Shown here in pieces: positions 43,957 to 53,350 of a stretch of 64,000 nucleotides of DNA (position 1 is the stretch's first letter; each line of letters opens with the position of its first letter). The stretch lies in contig CM066033.1 of NCBI GenBank assembly GCA_033557465.1, forward strand, positions 381,617,289 to 381,681,288. The letters run 5' to 3'. A program made the translations under genes and the position numbers. The stretch comes from Ichthyophis bannanicus (Eukaryota; Chordata; Amphibia; Gymnophiona; Ichthyophiidae). Below the pieces are notes generated by a model. That model was given only the letters and a program-made list of their open reading frames with translations. It ran no database searches and was not told where the DNA came from.

Positions 43957-45397
43957 GTGAATAATCAGGTGGACAAAGGTGAGTCGGTTGATATCGTGTA
44001 TCTGGACTTTCAGAAAGCCTTTGACAAGGTCCCTCATGAGAGACTTTTGGCAAAACTAAAGAGTCATGGGTTAGGAGGCAGTGTACTATTGTGGATCAGG
44101 AACTGGTTAAAAGATAGAAAGCAGAGGGTAGGGCTAAATGGCCAATTTTCCCAATGGAGAAAGGTGAATAGTGGTGTACCCCAGGGATCTGTGCTGGGTC
44201 CGCTGCTTTTTGACATATTAATAAATGACCTGGAAAGTGGAATAACGAGTGAGGTTATCAAATTTGCAGATTTATTTATTTATTTTATTTATTTAACAAT
44301 CATTTATATCCCGCATCTTCCAGAGTTCAGATGCGGTTTACAATTGAACAACAGTCAACAAAGCAAGGGCTTGTTTTACATGGAACAATTTTTGACAGTA
44401 AACAATGTAATAGTTAAATACGTAACAGAACAATGTAATGGTTAAATACATAACAGAACAATGTAATGGTTAAATACATAACAGAACAAGAACAAGGTTA
44501 AGAACTATGTACAATTACAGGTTTGTAAGCTCTTTAGATTTAAATCATAGTTATTTACAAGTGGGTGTAATATCTGTTAAGTTATGAGATGACACAAAAC
44601 TATTTAAAGTTGTTAAAACCCAAGAGGATTGTGGAAAATTGCAAGAGGATCTTGATAGATTGGAAGACTGGGCATCAAAATGGCAGATGAAATTTAATGT
44701 GGACAAGTGCAAGGTTATGCACCTAGGGAAGAACAACCCAAACTATGGTTACGCGATGCAAGGTTCCACATTAGGAACCAGCACCCAGGAAAAAGATATA
44801 GGCGTCATTGTGGATACCATGTTAAAACCCTCGGCCCAGTGTGCAGCGGCGGCCAAGAGAGCAAATAGAATGCTAGGTATGATAAGGAAAGGAATGGAAA
44901 ATAAAACAAAGGATATTATAATGCCTCTATATCGTTCCATGGTGAGACCACACCTTGAATATTGTGTGCAATTCTGGTCGCCGTATCTTAAAAAGGATAT
45001 AGAGTTATTAGAAAAGGTTCAGAGAAGAGCCACCAAAATGGTAAAGGGGATGGAAGGATACTCCTATGAAGAAAGGCTAAAAAGGTTAGGGCTCTTTAAC
45101 CTGGAAAAGAGACGGCTGAGGGGAGATATGATAGAAGTCTATAAATTAATGAACGGAGTGGAACGGGTAAACGTAGATCGATTGTTTACCTTATCAGAAT
45201 ATAGAAAGACTAGGGGACATGCAATGAAGCTACAGGGTAAACTATTTAAGACTAATAAAAGAAAATATTTTTTCACTCAACGTGTAATCAAACTCTGGAA
45301 TTTGTTACCGGAGGATGTAGTAAAGGCTGTTAGTGTAGCTGGGTTTAAAAAAGGTTTGGACAAGTTCCTGGAGGAAAGGTCCATAAGCCATTATTAA
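43957..45397 (+). pseudogene. LINE reverse transcriptase C-terminal part (CR1-like), split by a short repeat
   Basis: 43957-44270 encodes VDIVYLDFQKAFDKVPHERL, LWIRNWLKDRKQRVGLNGQF, SGVPQGSVLGPLLFDILIND and stops within the active site at KFAD. The repeat interrupts it, and 44588 resumes DDTKLFK. 44639-45397 is open for 252 codons: [29 protein letters not shown] text, [59 protein letters not shown] and a natural stop after ERSISHY. Recent, since the longest frame is clean. Confidence 0.9.
44271..44587 (+). repeat. Short interspersed repeat inserted in the LINE RT active site
   Basis: Begins TTTATTTATTTATT, has TTATATCCCGCATC and ATGCGGTTTACAATTG, and ends before GATGACACAAAAC. A unit containing ACAGAACAATGTAATGGTTA is repeated three times (about 44400-44490). 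Confidence 0.75.
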
Positions 45398-46060
45398 GAA
45401 GGGACCCAGGATATCAATGCTTGAACCAATACAAGCATTGTGGAACCTGTGTCCCTTGGGGAAACTGCTAGGTACATATGACCTAGATTGGCCACTGTTG
45501 GAAACAGAATACTGGGCTTGATGGACCTTGGTCTGACCCAGTATGGCATATCTTATGTTCTTATGACCCTTGCCCCTTTCCTGCATGATAAGCGCGTTGC
45601 ATTCCAGGCCTTGATCAGGCAAAATCAGAATACATCCACATTTCTTACCAGAGCATCTTTTGATGCCTTTGAGTCATCCAGCAGAGCTTCAGCAGTCTGC
45701 ATCGGTCCTTGCAGAACATCTGTCTTTGAGCAGTGGTTTCAGGATAAATTGTCTAATATCCCCTGCTCTATAGAGAACCTTTTTGGAAAGGTTTGGAGAG
45801 AAGGCCAGAGAGATTGAGACAGATGATCTCATTCTCAAACGCCTCTCCAGAAAGATGTCAGACCCCTCTAGGAGAGACTAATCCAAAGAAGTCTTTCTAT
45901 CCTAAGAAAAGATGATATCCCCTTATCCACCTGCAGCTGCTTACCAACCGCAGCAGTGACAACAGGGCCCTTGCTAGCCCAAAAAGCCTAAGACACCTAA
46001 GCCACAACCAGCTGCACAGCCACAGCCAGAGCCAGCACCTGGTTTTTGACTCCTTCTAGA

Positions 46061-47830
46061 GAACATAGCTACTCTGCCTCTGCAGTATCCCCCCACCCCT
46101 ATACATAACAGGTAGACGCTGTTCCTATGCCCACAGATGGTACCTCATCACATCAGAGCAGTGGATTCTCATCCAAAGGGGCTATCTGCTTCATTTCAAA
46201 AGCTTGCCCTCCACCACCTCCACAAGGGATTATCCCACAAACCCCTTGCAGATAAATCTCCTATCAGTCGAGGTGTCCACCTTGTTAGCTCAGGGGGCTG
46301 CAAAAAGAGTTCCACCCACCCAGGAGGGCAGAGGCTTCTACTCTCCTTTCTTATCCCCAAGAAGACAGGAAGGTCCAGGCCCATTCTAGATCTAAGGAAC
46401 CTAAACAAATTTCTCGTTTGAGGAAAAACTCAAAATGATTTCCCTTTGTATGCTTCTGCCATGCTTTCAGAGAAACGAATGGCTGTTTTCTAGACCTCAA
46501 GGAGGCGCACACACATTTGCTGATCCACCCTCAACAAAGTATCTGTGTGTTTTGGTTCCAGCAAATCCACTAACAATATCTGATGCTTCCCTTTGGGTGC
46601 ATGGTAGTGATTGCTACCTATCTTTGTACTTTGGGGATCTTCATCTTCCCCTACTTACTGGCAAATCAGGGGAGAATACCCACAGGAGGTAAAACTCTCT
46701 TCATTGCACCATCACTGTGCTCAAAGATCTTTGATTTGTCCTAAACTTTCTAAAATGGCACCTGGTCCCATCCCAGTGGTTCGAATTCATCGGAGCACTT
46801 CTGGACACTCGTCAGGCCCAAGCTTTCCTTCCACAGGATCACTCTGCCTGTCTCATCAAGCTATTGAACAGTATAAAGGGTCACAGTGCCGTGATAGCTC
46901 GATATGCTGCATCTTCTGGGGCACAAGGCCTCCACAGTCCGTTATCCCCAATACCCACCTGCACATGCAGCAAGCCCAATGGATCTTTGTCTCAATGGAC
47001 CCAAGCAACCGGGCACGTCTCAAACAAGATCTGCATCACCCCTCCACTTATCAACTCCCTTCAGTGGTGGTGCTTCCCTCAAAACCTGCTCTGAGGGTCA
47101 CCTTTTCAGATGCCTTCACTTCAATGCACCCTGACAATGGATGCTTCCAAACTTGGGTGGAGAGCACATCTAGACAGTCTAGCCGGGCAGGGGCAGTGGA
47201 CACCATAGGAGTCTCAGTTGCAGATCAACCTCCTGGAGCTATATGCTCTCACGAATGGCCTTCAGGTTTTTCAACTCCAACTTTTGGGCAAACAGGTCTT
47301 AGTCTGAACAGACAGCCAAGTGGCAATGTTCTATGTGAACAAGCAGGGGGGAAATGGGTTCCTATCCCCTCTGCCAGGAAGCCGTTTGTCTCTGGTTCTT
47401 CTCCATTGCACACTGCATCCATCTCAGGACAGTGCATCTCCTGGGTGAACTCAGTCTACTTGTGGAGAGGACCAGCTGTATCCTACATCCACACAAACTG
47501 ACTTTAAATTGGGAAACCGCATCTTGGATCTTTCACATGTGGGAGATACCCAGAATAGATCTGTTTGCCACCTAGGAGAATGCATGACTTCCACTGTTTT
47601 GCTTAAGGCTTCCCTCCTGGCACAGCCAGGCAATGGATGTCTTCCTTTTGCATTGGGGAAAGGGCCTATTTTATGTATTGCTGCCCATCCCCTCAATACC
47701 CAAACTCTGAAGTTGCAGGCCGACAAGGGCTCTGTGATTCTAATAGCCCCTTACTGGCCTCATCAGCCATAGTTTCCTCTGCTGACTCATCTGGTGCAAA
47801 CTCCACCTCTCAGCCCTGGGGCATGTGTCC
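46061..47830 (+). pseudogene. DIRS RT and RNase H (copy C2), decayed
   Basis: RT start LADKSPISRGVHLVSSGGCK-like frame, then FLIPKKTGRSRPILDLRNLN and KFLV at 46340-46421. SRPQGGAHTFAD replaces SLDLKDAYTH by frameshift near 46490. The polymerase site at about 46640-46660 reads FPYLLANQG, with YLDD deleted. RNase H: LTMDASKLGWRAHLDSL-like text around 47128-47175, SGNVLCEQAGGKW near 47320. VHLLGELSLLVERTS at about 47420-47465 and MGDTQNRSVCHL-type tail follow. Strongly frameshifted. Confidence 0.7.
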
Positions 47831-47899
47831 AATCTCTCCTCTCAGGATCATTGGACGCTTCTCCATCCCATTTCACAGGCCCTCCATCTCATGGTGTGG

Positions 47900-48904
47900 C
47901 TGCTGACCTTGACCTTCCACAATAGGTCAAGGACATCCTACTTGCATCTTGCAAGCCATCTACCAGACGTAATTATGCCTTCAAATGGCAAAGGTTCACT
48001 CGGGTACCACGATGCATATTGTCCCCTTTACCTGCCTAGTGGAATTCTTTACATTTTCTCCTCCACGTGTCCTTGGCAGGTCTGAAGACTGACTAACTCA
48101 GAGCTCATCTGAGTGCCATTTTAGCCCATCATAGGCTGGTGAACAGGTATCCTATTTCTTCGCACCCCTTGGTGCAATGATTTATGCAGTCTTCTGCTGT
48201 CCACGACACAGATCAAACCACCACAGGTGGCCTGGGACCTCAACGTGGTCCTAGTGCAACTTCTAAAGCCTCCTTTTGAATCTTTAGCCACCACTTCTTT
48301 AAAATTCTTGTCTTGGAAGGTGATCTTCCTTATCGCCCTCAACTCAGCTCGCCGCATCAGCAAACTGCAGGCTTTAGTGTAAGATCCTCCGAAAAACCCA
48401 GTTCCACCATGACAAGGTGGTTCTCTGTACTAATCCACACTTCCTTCTAAAGGTGGTCTTGCTTTTCCACCTCAACCAGTCGGTGATACTACCAGTCTTC
48501 TTCCACAGACCACATGCCTCTAGGGCTGAAGCAGCGTTACATACTTTAGAACTGTAAACGCACACTGGCTTTCTACTTGTACAGAACCAAGAATCACAGG
48601 AAATCCTCTCAATTGTTTATTTCCTTTGAGCCAAGTCACCTTGGACTGCCAGTTACAAAGCGCACCCTATCCAACTGGATTGTGGATTGTATTTCTTTTG
48701 CTTATACTCAAGCGAGACTCTCCCTTGAGGGTCATGTCACGGCTCACCACATGCAAGCCATGGCAACCTCATTTGCAAAACTTTTGTTCTGTCTCTATTG
48801 ATGAAATCTGTTGGGCAATTACCTGGTCCTCCATTCATATCTTTGCACACTACTGCCTAGACAGGGACTCCCATAGAGATGCTGCCCTCCATTTTTTTGG
48901 AACG
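47900..48904 (+). pseudogene. DIRS tyrosine recombinase (copy C2)
   Basis: DLDLPQ-VKDILLASCKPSTR-like start near 47917-47960. Then AWDLNVVLVQLLKPPFESLA at 48230-48290, SARRISKLQALV at about 48345-48378 with the first Arg kept, and LPVTKRTLSNWIVDCISFAY at 48647-48706. The HxxR site reads HHMQAM at 48750, so the Arg is replaced by Gln. HYCLDRDSHRDA at about 48848-48883 keeps the Tyr. Several stops. Confidence 0.8.
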
Positions 48905-49074
48905 TAACTGCAACTCCTATCCTCTGTCCTGGACTTCTCCTGGCACCAGACTTCCCTGGCGATGGTCTTGCCCAAATACAATGGAGCCCAATGGGGTATT
49001 CACCCCTTCTTGGCTGTATCCATTAGCTTCAGGGTTACCACTGCTTCCAACTCCAATCTGGTACCTCAGAGCTA

Positions 49075-49420
49075 GCGAGTCCCATATGTGAAGACTGCAT
49101 GCCTGTTCCTGGATATAGTTACCTGTAATAGGTGATCTCCGGGATCAGCAGGAATCTGTCTTCACAACCCATTCTCCTCCCCTAGGCATTGTAGAGTATT
49201 CTTTTTTTTTTCCTCTATCTCAGCTACAAACTCAACTGAGGAGAGGACTTGGGAAGGTGGAAGACAGATGTGCAGGCACAGTGGATTGCTCCCAAAAGCT
49301 TTCCAATTGGATGCTGGGGAGCGTTCTCACACAGGCTCAGTCTGTACAGACGATACCCATATGTGAAGACTGATTCCTGCTGTTCCCAGAGATCACCTCT
49401 TACAGGCGAGTAAAAATGCT
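49075..49420. repeat. ICR and right inverted terminal repeat of C2
   Basis: ICR CCCATATGTGAAGACTGCAT, GGATATAGTTACCTGTAATA. Right ITR from about 49225 with GCTCCCAAAAGCTTTCCAAT, ending TTACAGGCGAGTAAAAATGC. Confidence 0.8.
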
Positions 49421-49775
49421 TTCTCTGTGGACAGAAGGAAGAAGTCTTCTCAATCCTCCCACCTTCCCTGGGAGTTATATAGTAACATAGTAAATGATGG
49501 CAGATAAAGACCAGTATGGTCCATTTAGTCTGCCCAGTAAGATGGCAGGAGTAGGTGCACCTGCCACTCTGTGCAGGCCACCCCTCCCCATGTCTTTAGA
49601 CCAACCTAAAATGGCAAGCGGTAGCAGCCAGGAAGATGGCGTGCATGTGCAGAGGAAGCTTTCAAAAGCTTTGACTAGTAGCTAGGGGAGCGTTCTCACG
49701 TAGGCTTCATTGGATGACATCACCAATATGCAAGGACTTATTCCTGCTATCCAGAGCACACCTGCTACTGGTGAC
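49421..49775. repeat. Right half of the D1 ICR and D1 right ITR
   Basis: 49421-49480 continues the split ICR (TTTCTCTGTGGACAGAAGGA). A LINE tail interrupts it (49481-49612). 49613-49775 is the ITR: GATGGCGTGCATGTGCAGAG, AAGCTTTTGACTAGTAGCTA, GGATGACATCACCAATATGC. Confidence 0.65.
49481..49612 (-). repeat. CR1-like LINE 3' tail (ACATAGTAAATGATGGCAGA type)
   Basis: Same tail type as the LINE 3' end at 16034: ACATAG, GATGGCAGATAAAGACC, then AGTCTGCCC. It inserted into the D1 3' region. Confidence 0.75.
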
Positions 49776-49784
49776 TAACTACTT

Positions 49785-50885
49785 TTTCCAATTTAGACTT
49801 AAATGTACTACTTTGTAGCTTCATTGCATGCCCTCTAGTTTTCATCCTTTTTTATCCTTTTAGGAGTAAATAACCGGTTGATGTTTGTATCCAACTCCGC
49901 TCATTATTTTATACATCTTTATCATATCTCTCCTTAGCCATCTCTTCTCCAAGCTGAAGAGCCCTAGGGGTATCCTTCCATTCCCTCTATCTTTTTGGTT
50001 GCCCTTCTCTATCTTTTCCAAATCTGCTATCTTTTCATAAGATGGGGGGACCAGAATTGCATGCACTATTCAAGGTGCTGTTGCACCATTGAGCGATAGA
50101 GGCTTTATGATATCCTTAGTTTTGGTTTCCATTTCTTTCCTTATAATTCCTAGCATTCTATTAGCTTTCTTGGCTGCCACTGCACATCAAGCAGAGGATT
50201 TCAACACAGTCAATTTTGTGGAGAAAGGTAAATGGCTTCTTGTCGACTCAGCGGGAAATGAAGAACCGAGGCGGGAGAGCTGGAAAGGCAGCACTCAAAC
50301 TATAGCCATACAATGCAAAGTTCCACAACAGGAGACCTAACTTTGCACTTGTCCACATTTAATTATCTCCAGGAACAAGCAGGAATGTAGTCTTCACATA
50401 TGGGTGACGTCTGTACCGACTGAGCCCGCGCGGGAACGCTCCCCAGCATCCAGTAGGAAAGCTTTTGGGAGCATCCCTTTGCACCTGCATAGTTTTTATA
50501 ATTTTGCCTGGCACTGATAGGCTCACAAGTCTTTTCTATTTCATCCCTGGAACCCTTCCTTAAAATTGGCATTACGTTGGCCGTTGGCCAATCTTTGCGT
50601 ACTATAGATGATTTTAATGATAGTTTGAAAATTACTAATAGGTTTGTAGATTTGTTTTTGATATTTTTTTTTCGGTGCTCTGGGATGTAGGCCCTCTGGT
50701 CCAGGTGATTTGCCACTCAGATTGCCCTATTAACATCTGCCAGGTTCAGAGATGTTTCATTTCCTCATATTCTTTACCTTTAAATATCATTTCTGGTATG
50801 GATATATTCCTTATTTCTTCAGTAAAGACCGAAGCAAAGAATTTAGTCTGTATGGCCTTGTTCTTGCACTTGCATCATGCATAAT
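49785..50885 (-). pseudogene. CR1-like LINE fragments, minus strand, with internal deletion
   Basis: 49785-50364 on the minus strand encodes the C-terminal domain (GLFSLEKRWLRRDMIKMYKI) and upstream KKANRMLGI-like text near 50150. 50491-50885 resembles the region before RT (RKDWPTANVMPILRKGSRDE, matching W-A-VVPLHKKGSR). The coding between them is missing, and a solo DIRS end (50365-50490) sits at the break. Confidence 0.75.
50365..50490. repeat. Solo left end of a family C/A DIRS element
   Basis: ATCTCCAGGAACAAGCAGGA start, GGGTGACGTCTGTACCGACT, ends GGGAGCATCCCTTTGCACCT. No gag or other element sequence follows, so this is a truncated or deleted copy. Confidence 0.8.
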
Positions 50886-50889
50886 TTAG

Positions 50890-52984
50890 ATGTCAGTATT
50901 TCCACACTCCTTCCCTTACATCTCTAGGGAGCAGTATTGCTCAACTTCCTCTGGAGGGAGTCAACACAGAGTCCTTTTTCTGACCTCTAAGCATCAGGGC
51001 GTGTCTCTTCAGGAACTCTCTGCCCTTCAGATCCCAAATGCAGTTGAGCCCATCTCACAAGGATGGGAAGTGCTGGGATTTTGTTTTAGGTATTTCCGGG
51101 AGCCAAAGAAAATGGAGGAGAGGGATACTGTCCCATCCTAGACTTACAGAATCTGAACAAATTTCTGGTTTGAGGGAACTTCAGAATGCTTTTTCTAGGC
51201 ACCTTGCTGCTTTTTCTTTTTTTTTTTTCTATTTTTCTTTTTATACAATGTACAATAATCAAAGGAAAAAACTTTTAACCAGCAATATACACTCGATCAC
51301 CAACCACATAGTCACACTGTGGAAGGAGGAAGAGGCTCAGAAGCAACAGGCAGACACAGGCACAGCTGATATACCGGAGGAACACTAACCACCTGCTCAG
51401 ACTCCTGCAGAGGAGGTGCTCCTCCCCCTTACCCAATAATAGAAGGCAGAGCAGCTCCAAAGGCTTCAGATGCTACAACTGCAACCACCTGTCCATCTGA
51501 ACTGTCACCCTCAACTCCCTGGGCTGGTGGCAAGAGGCAGAGGATAAGGAGGAGTGGATGAGCTGAGCGATACGCCTCTCCCCAAGCCAGGGCTCTCCCC
51601 AGTCCTGGCAATGGGTACTACCCACAGGAGACACAGACTTCACAAAAGTGTCTAAAGTCCGTTGCCCAACCACAAGCGCTTCAGGTTTAGAGGGGAGACC
51701 TTCCTTACTCTTAGCCTTGTTTTTCAGCATCCAATTCGATGGAAATCAACCAAGGAAGAAGATGGGTAAGAGGAGCACACCGAAGAGCTGGGATTAATGG
51801 GTCTTAATCTGATGCCATCTTGGATTGCTTTCTTTTCTCCAAAACAGGATTGGCTATGGTCTTTGGATCTAAGGAGCAGCTACACCCACAAACAAGTACT
51901 TCTGTGACTGGAATGTATCTGTGATTTGTCAAAGGGAAACACCATGTTCAATAATGCATGCTGCCATTGAACCGCACATCTGCCCCTCACTTCAGAATGT
52001 GGCTGTGTCAGTATTTCTACATAGACTGGGCGCTCACATTTTCCTACTTAAACAATTGGCTGGTCAAGAGTGTCACTCCCTGGAAGAGGTTCAAGAATCC
52101 ATATGCCTTACTGTCTGGGCGCTGGAGCTACTACAGTTAGTCATCAATTTCCCCAAATCAAACTTGAGCCTGTAACACCAATTGGAACTTCTTGGAGCTG
52201 GACACAACCTGGGTGAAAGTCTTTCTTCCGCTAGATAGGCTGACCCATTTGGTGGTGATCATCATGGAAGAAATATAACAGAATCAGCAGACATTTATGA
52301 AGAACCTGTTGAGAGTATTGGGCCATATGTCTTCAACAGTTCATGGCATGCCTCTGCCCTGAGTATGCAGTGGACTCAGTCCACTCATAGACTGAAGGAC
52401 ATGATCTGTAACTTCTCCTCTTTGGGACTCCCTGTCCATGTTCCAATCTGAAAAAAGTCTTGCTATTCAAATTCCTTCTCATCAAAAGCTACTGACAACA
52501 AATGTGTCAAATCTGGACTCAGGAGCTCATGTAATAGATTCCATATCTAGGGTTTCTGGTCCACCAAGGAAAACCCTGCATCAGATTGCTTTCAGTTTTG
52601 GGAAATTTTTCTCGAGCACTCTAAAGGTTTTCAGATCACTTGGCCAACCAAATTGTCATGATCCAGATCAATATAATTGCATTACAGTAAATTATATCAA
52701 CAAGCAAGGAGTAACCTGGTTATACCTCCCATGTTAAGAGGCAGTCAGGATGTGAAACTTTTCCATTTCTTGGGGATGATTCTGAGCCACATACCTGCCT
52801 GGCAAGAGAATACCCTGGAAGACAGGCTGAGTTGCATCCTTACGAATGGTCCCTGGATCGGGAAATGGCTTGACCATATTTCAGGAGTGGGGCACCCCCT
52901 TTGATTTTGTTTGCCATTCCCCAGATCAGGTAAATGTATCAGTTCCATTCCATTATAGGGATGCATGACAAACTGATGCCGCCT
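50890..52984 (+). pseudogene. DIRS RT and RNase H of D2, both catalytic Asp changed
   Basis: RT blocks: QHRVLFLTSKHQGVSLQELS-like text, FRYFREPKKMEE and LNKFLV-like at 51080-51175. After the L1 insertion come KQDWLWSLDLRSSYTH-like text near 51842-51890 and the polymerase site at 52040-52060 reading TFSYLNNWLVKS, so YLDD has become YLNN. VIINFPKSNLSL-like text follows at about 52140. RNase H parts at 52490-52900: TTNVSNLDSGAHV, VNYINKQGVTWL, LGMILSHIPAWQENTLEDRL. The frame runs into A4 at 52985 and resumes at 58608. Confidence 0.75.
51205..51835 (-). mobile_element. L1-like LINE fragment with 5' and 3' ends joined, minus strand
   Basis: The minus strand begins at 51835 with AATCCAAGATGGCATCAGAT, runs into an ORF1-like start at 51730 (MLKNKAKSKEGLPSKPEALV, then VGQRTLDTFVKSVSP), and ends in a poly(A) tract (the T-run at 51209-51238). 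The middle of the LINE is missing. TGCTTTTTCT before and TGCTTTCTTTTC after the insertion look like an imperfect target duplication. Confidence 0.65.
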
Positions 52985-53190
52985 ATCTCCAGGAACAAGC
53001 AGGAATGAGTCTTCACATATGGGTACGTTGGTACCGACCGAGCCTGCGCGGGAACGCTCCCCAGCTTCCCAAAAAGGAAAGCTTTTGGGAGCATCCCACA
53101 GCGCCTGTGCGCTGCCTTCCCGCCTTTCCTAACCGCCTCTCAGTTCTTCTTTGCCGCGGAGCCAGCAGGTCGAGCCCTGTCACCGCTGAA
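52985..53190. repeat. Family A left inverted terminal repeat (copy A4)
   Basis: Canonical start; ACGTTGGTACCGACCGAGCC carries the palindrome with two changes. It ends GTCACCGCTGAAGAAG. Confidence 0.85.
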
Positions 53191-53350
53191 GAAGTTCTTT
53201 ATTTTATTTTCTTTCTTTGGTCGCGTGTCTGCCTTCCCCGACTCCGGACCTGTACCGCCGGTCTTTTCTTTTTTTTCTTTTCTTTAAAAAAAAAAAAATA
53301 AACTATATATTTTTCTCTTTGGGCCTTAGGCCTCACAAGAAATTTTCCTC

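Larger units (their letters stand above)
43937..45564 (+). mobile_element. CR1-like LINE, 5'-truncated, plus strand, inside C2 gag
   Basis: A T-run (43934-43950) precedes coding sequence for the second half of RT and the C-terminal domain. The 3' UTR ends CCAGTATGGCATATCTTATG at 45538-45557. GACCCTT at 43930-43936 and again at 45565-45571 is a likely 7-bp target duplication. It contains a short repeat (44271-44587). Confidence 0.8.
42147..46060 (+). pseudogene. DIRS family C gag (copy C2), broken by two LINE insertions
   Basis: Pieces: 42147-43202 (MEKHISAAKK start, CLGPDHLPTECPSCQQWAER, later PEDMSFQDFIRDMVAGLQ near 43040-43090), 43640-43936 (WEALQTVPPISNRLDIMYRV, CPGFQ, KDSRTLDAFGH) and 45572-46060 (HDKRVAFQALIRQNQNTSTF, SFDAFESSSRASAVCIGPC, NIPCSIENLFGKVWRE). 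These order exactly as in the uninterrupted gags. Stops are present in all pieces. Confidence 0.8.
41769..49420 (+). mobile_element. DIRS-type copy C2 (family C) with LINE insertions
   Basis: Left end at 41769, right end near 49420 (CTCTTACAGGCGAGTAAAAA). It holds gag (in three pieces), RT/RH, YR, an ICR (49075-49180) and right ITR. A LINE tail (43203-43640, minus) and a LINE (43937-45564, plus) break gag. Without them about 5.6 kb. All genes decayed. Confidence 0.8.
27630..49775 (+). mobile_element. DIRS-type retrotransposon D1, the outer element of a nested cluster
   Basis: The left ITR at 27636-27850 (CTCTGTGGACAAGGAAGAAT start) pairs inverted with the right ITR at 49613-49775 (CAAAGCTTTTG, CTCACGTAGG and TGACATCACC-type text). 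Between lie decayed gag, RT/RH, YR and a split ICR (41690-41768 and 49421-49480). A3, C1 and C2 are nested inside. A second, C-like left end at 27861 makes the 5' structure unclear; the whole could be two overlapping elements. Confidence 0.6.

Noticed and set aside
46611..47501. 296-codon frame over C2 RT/RNase H
   Set aside because: Shadow frame with no motif, produced by frameshifted RT sequence.
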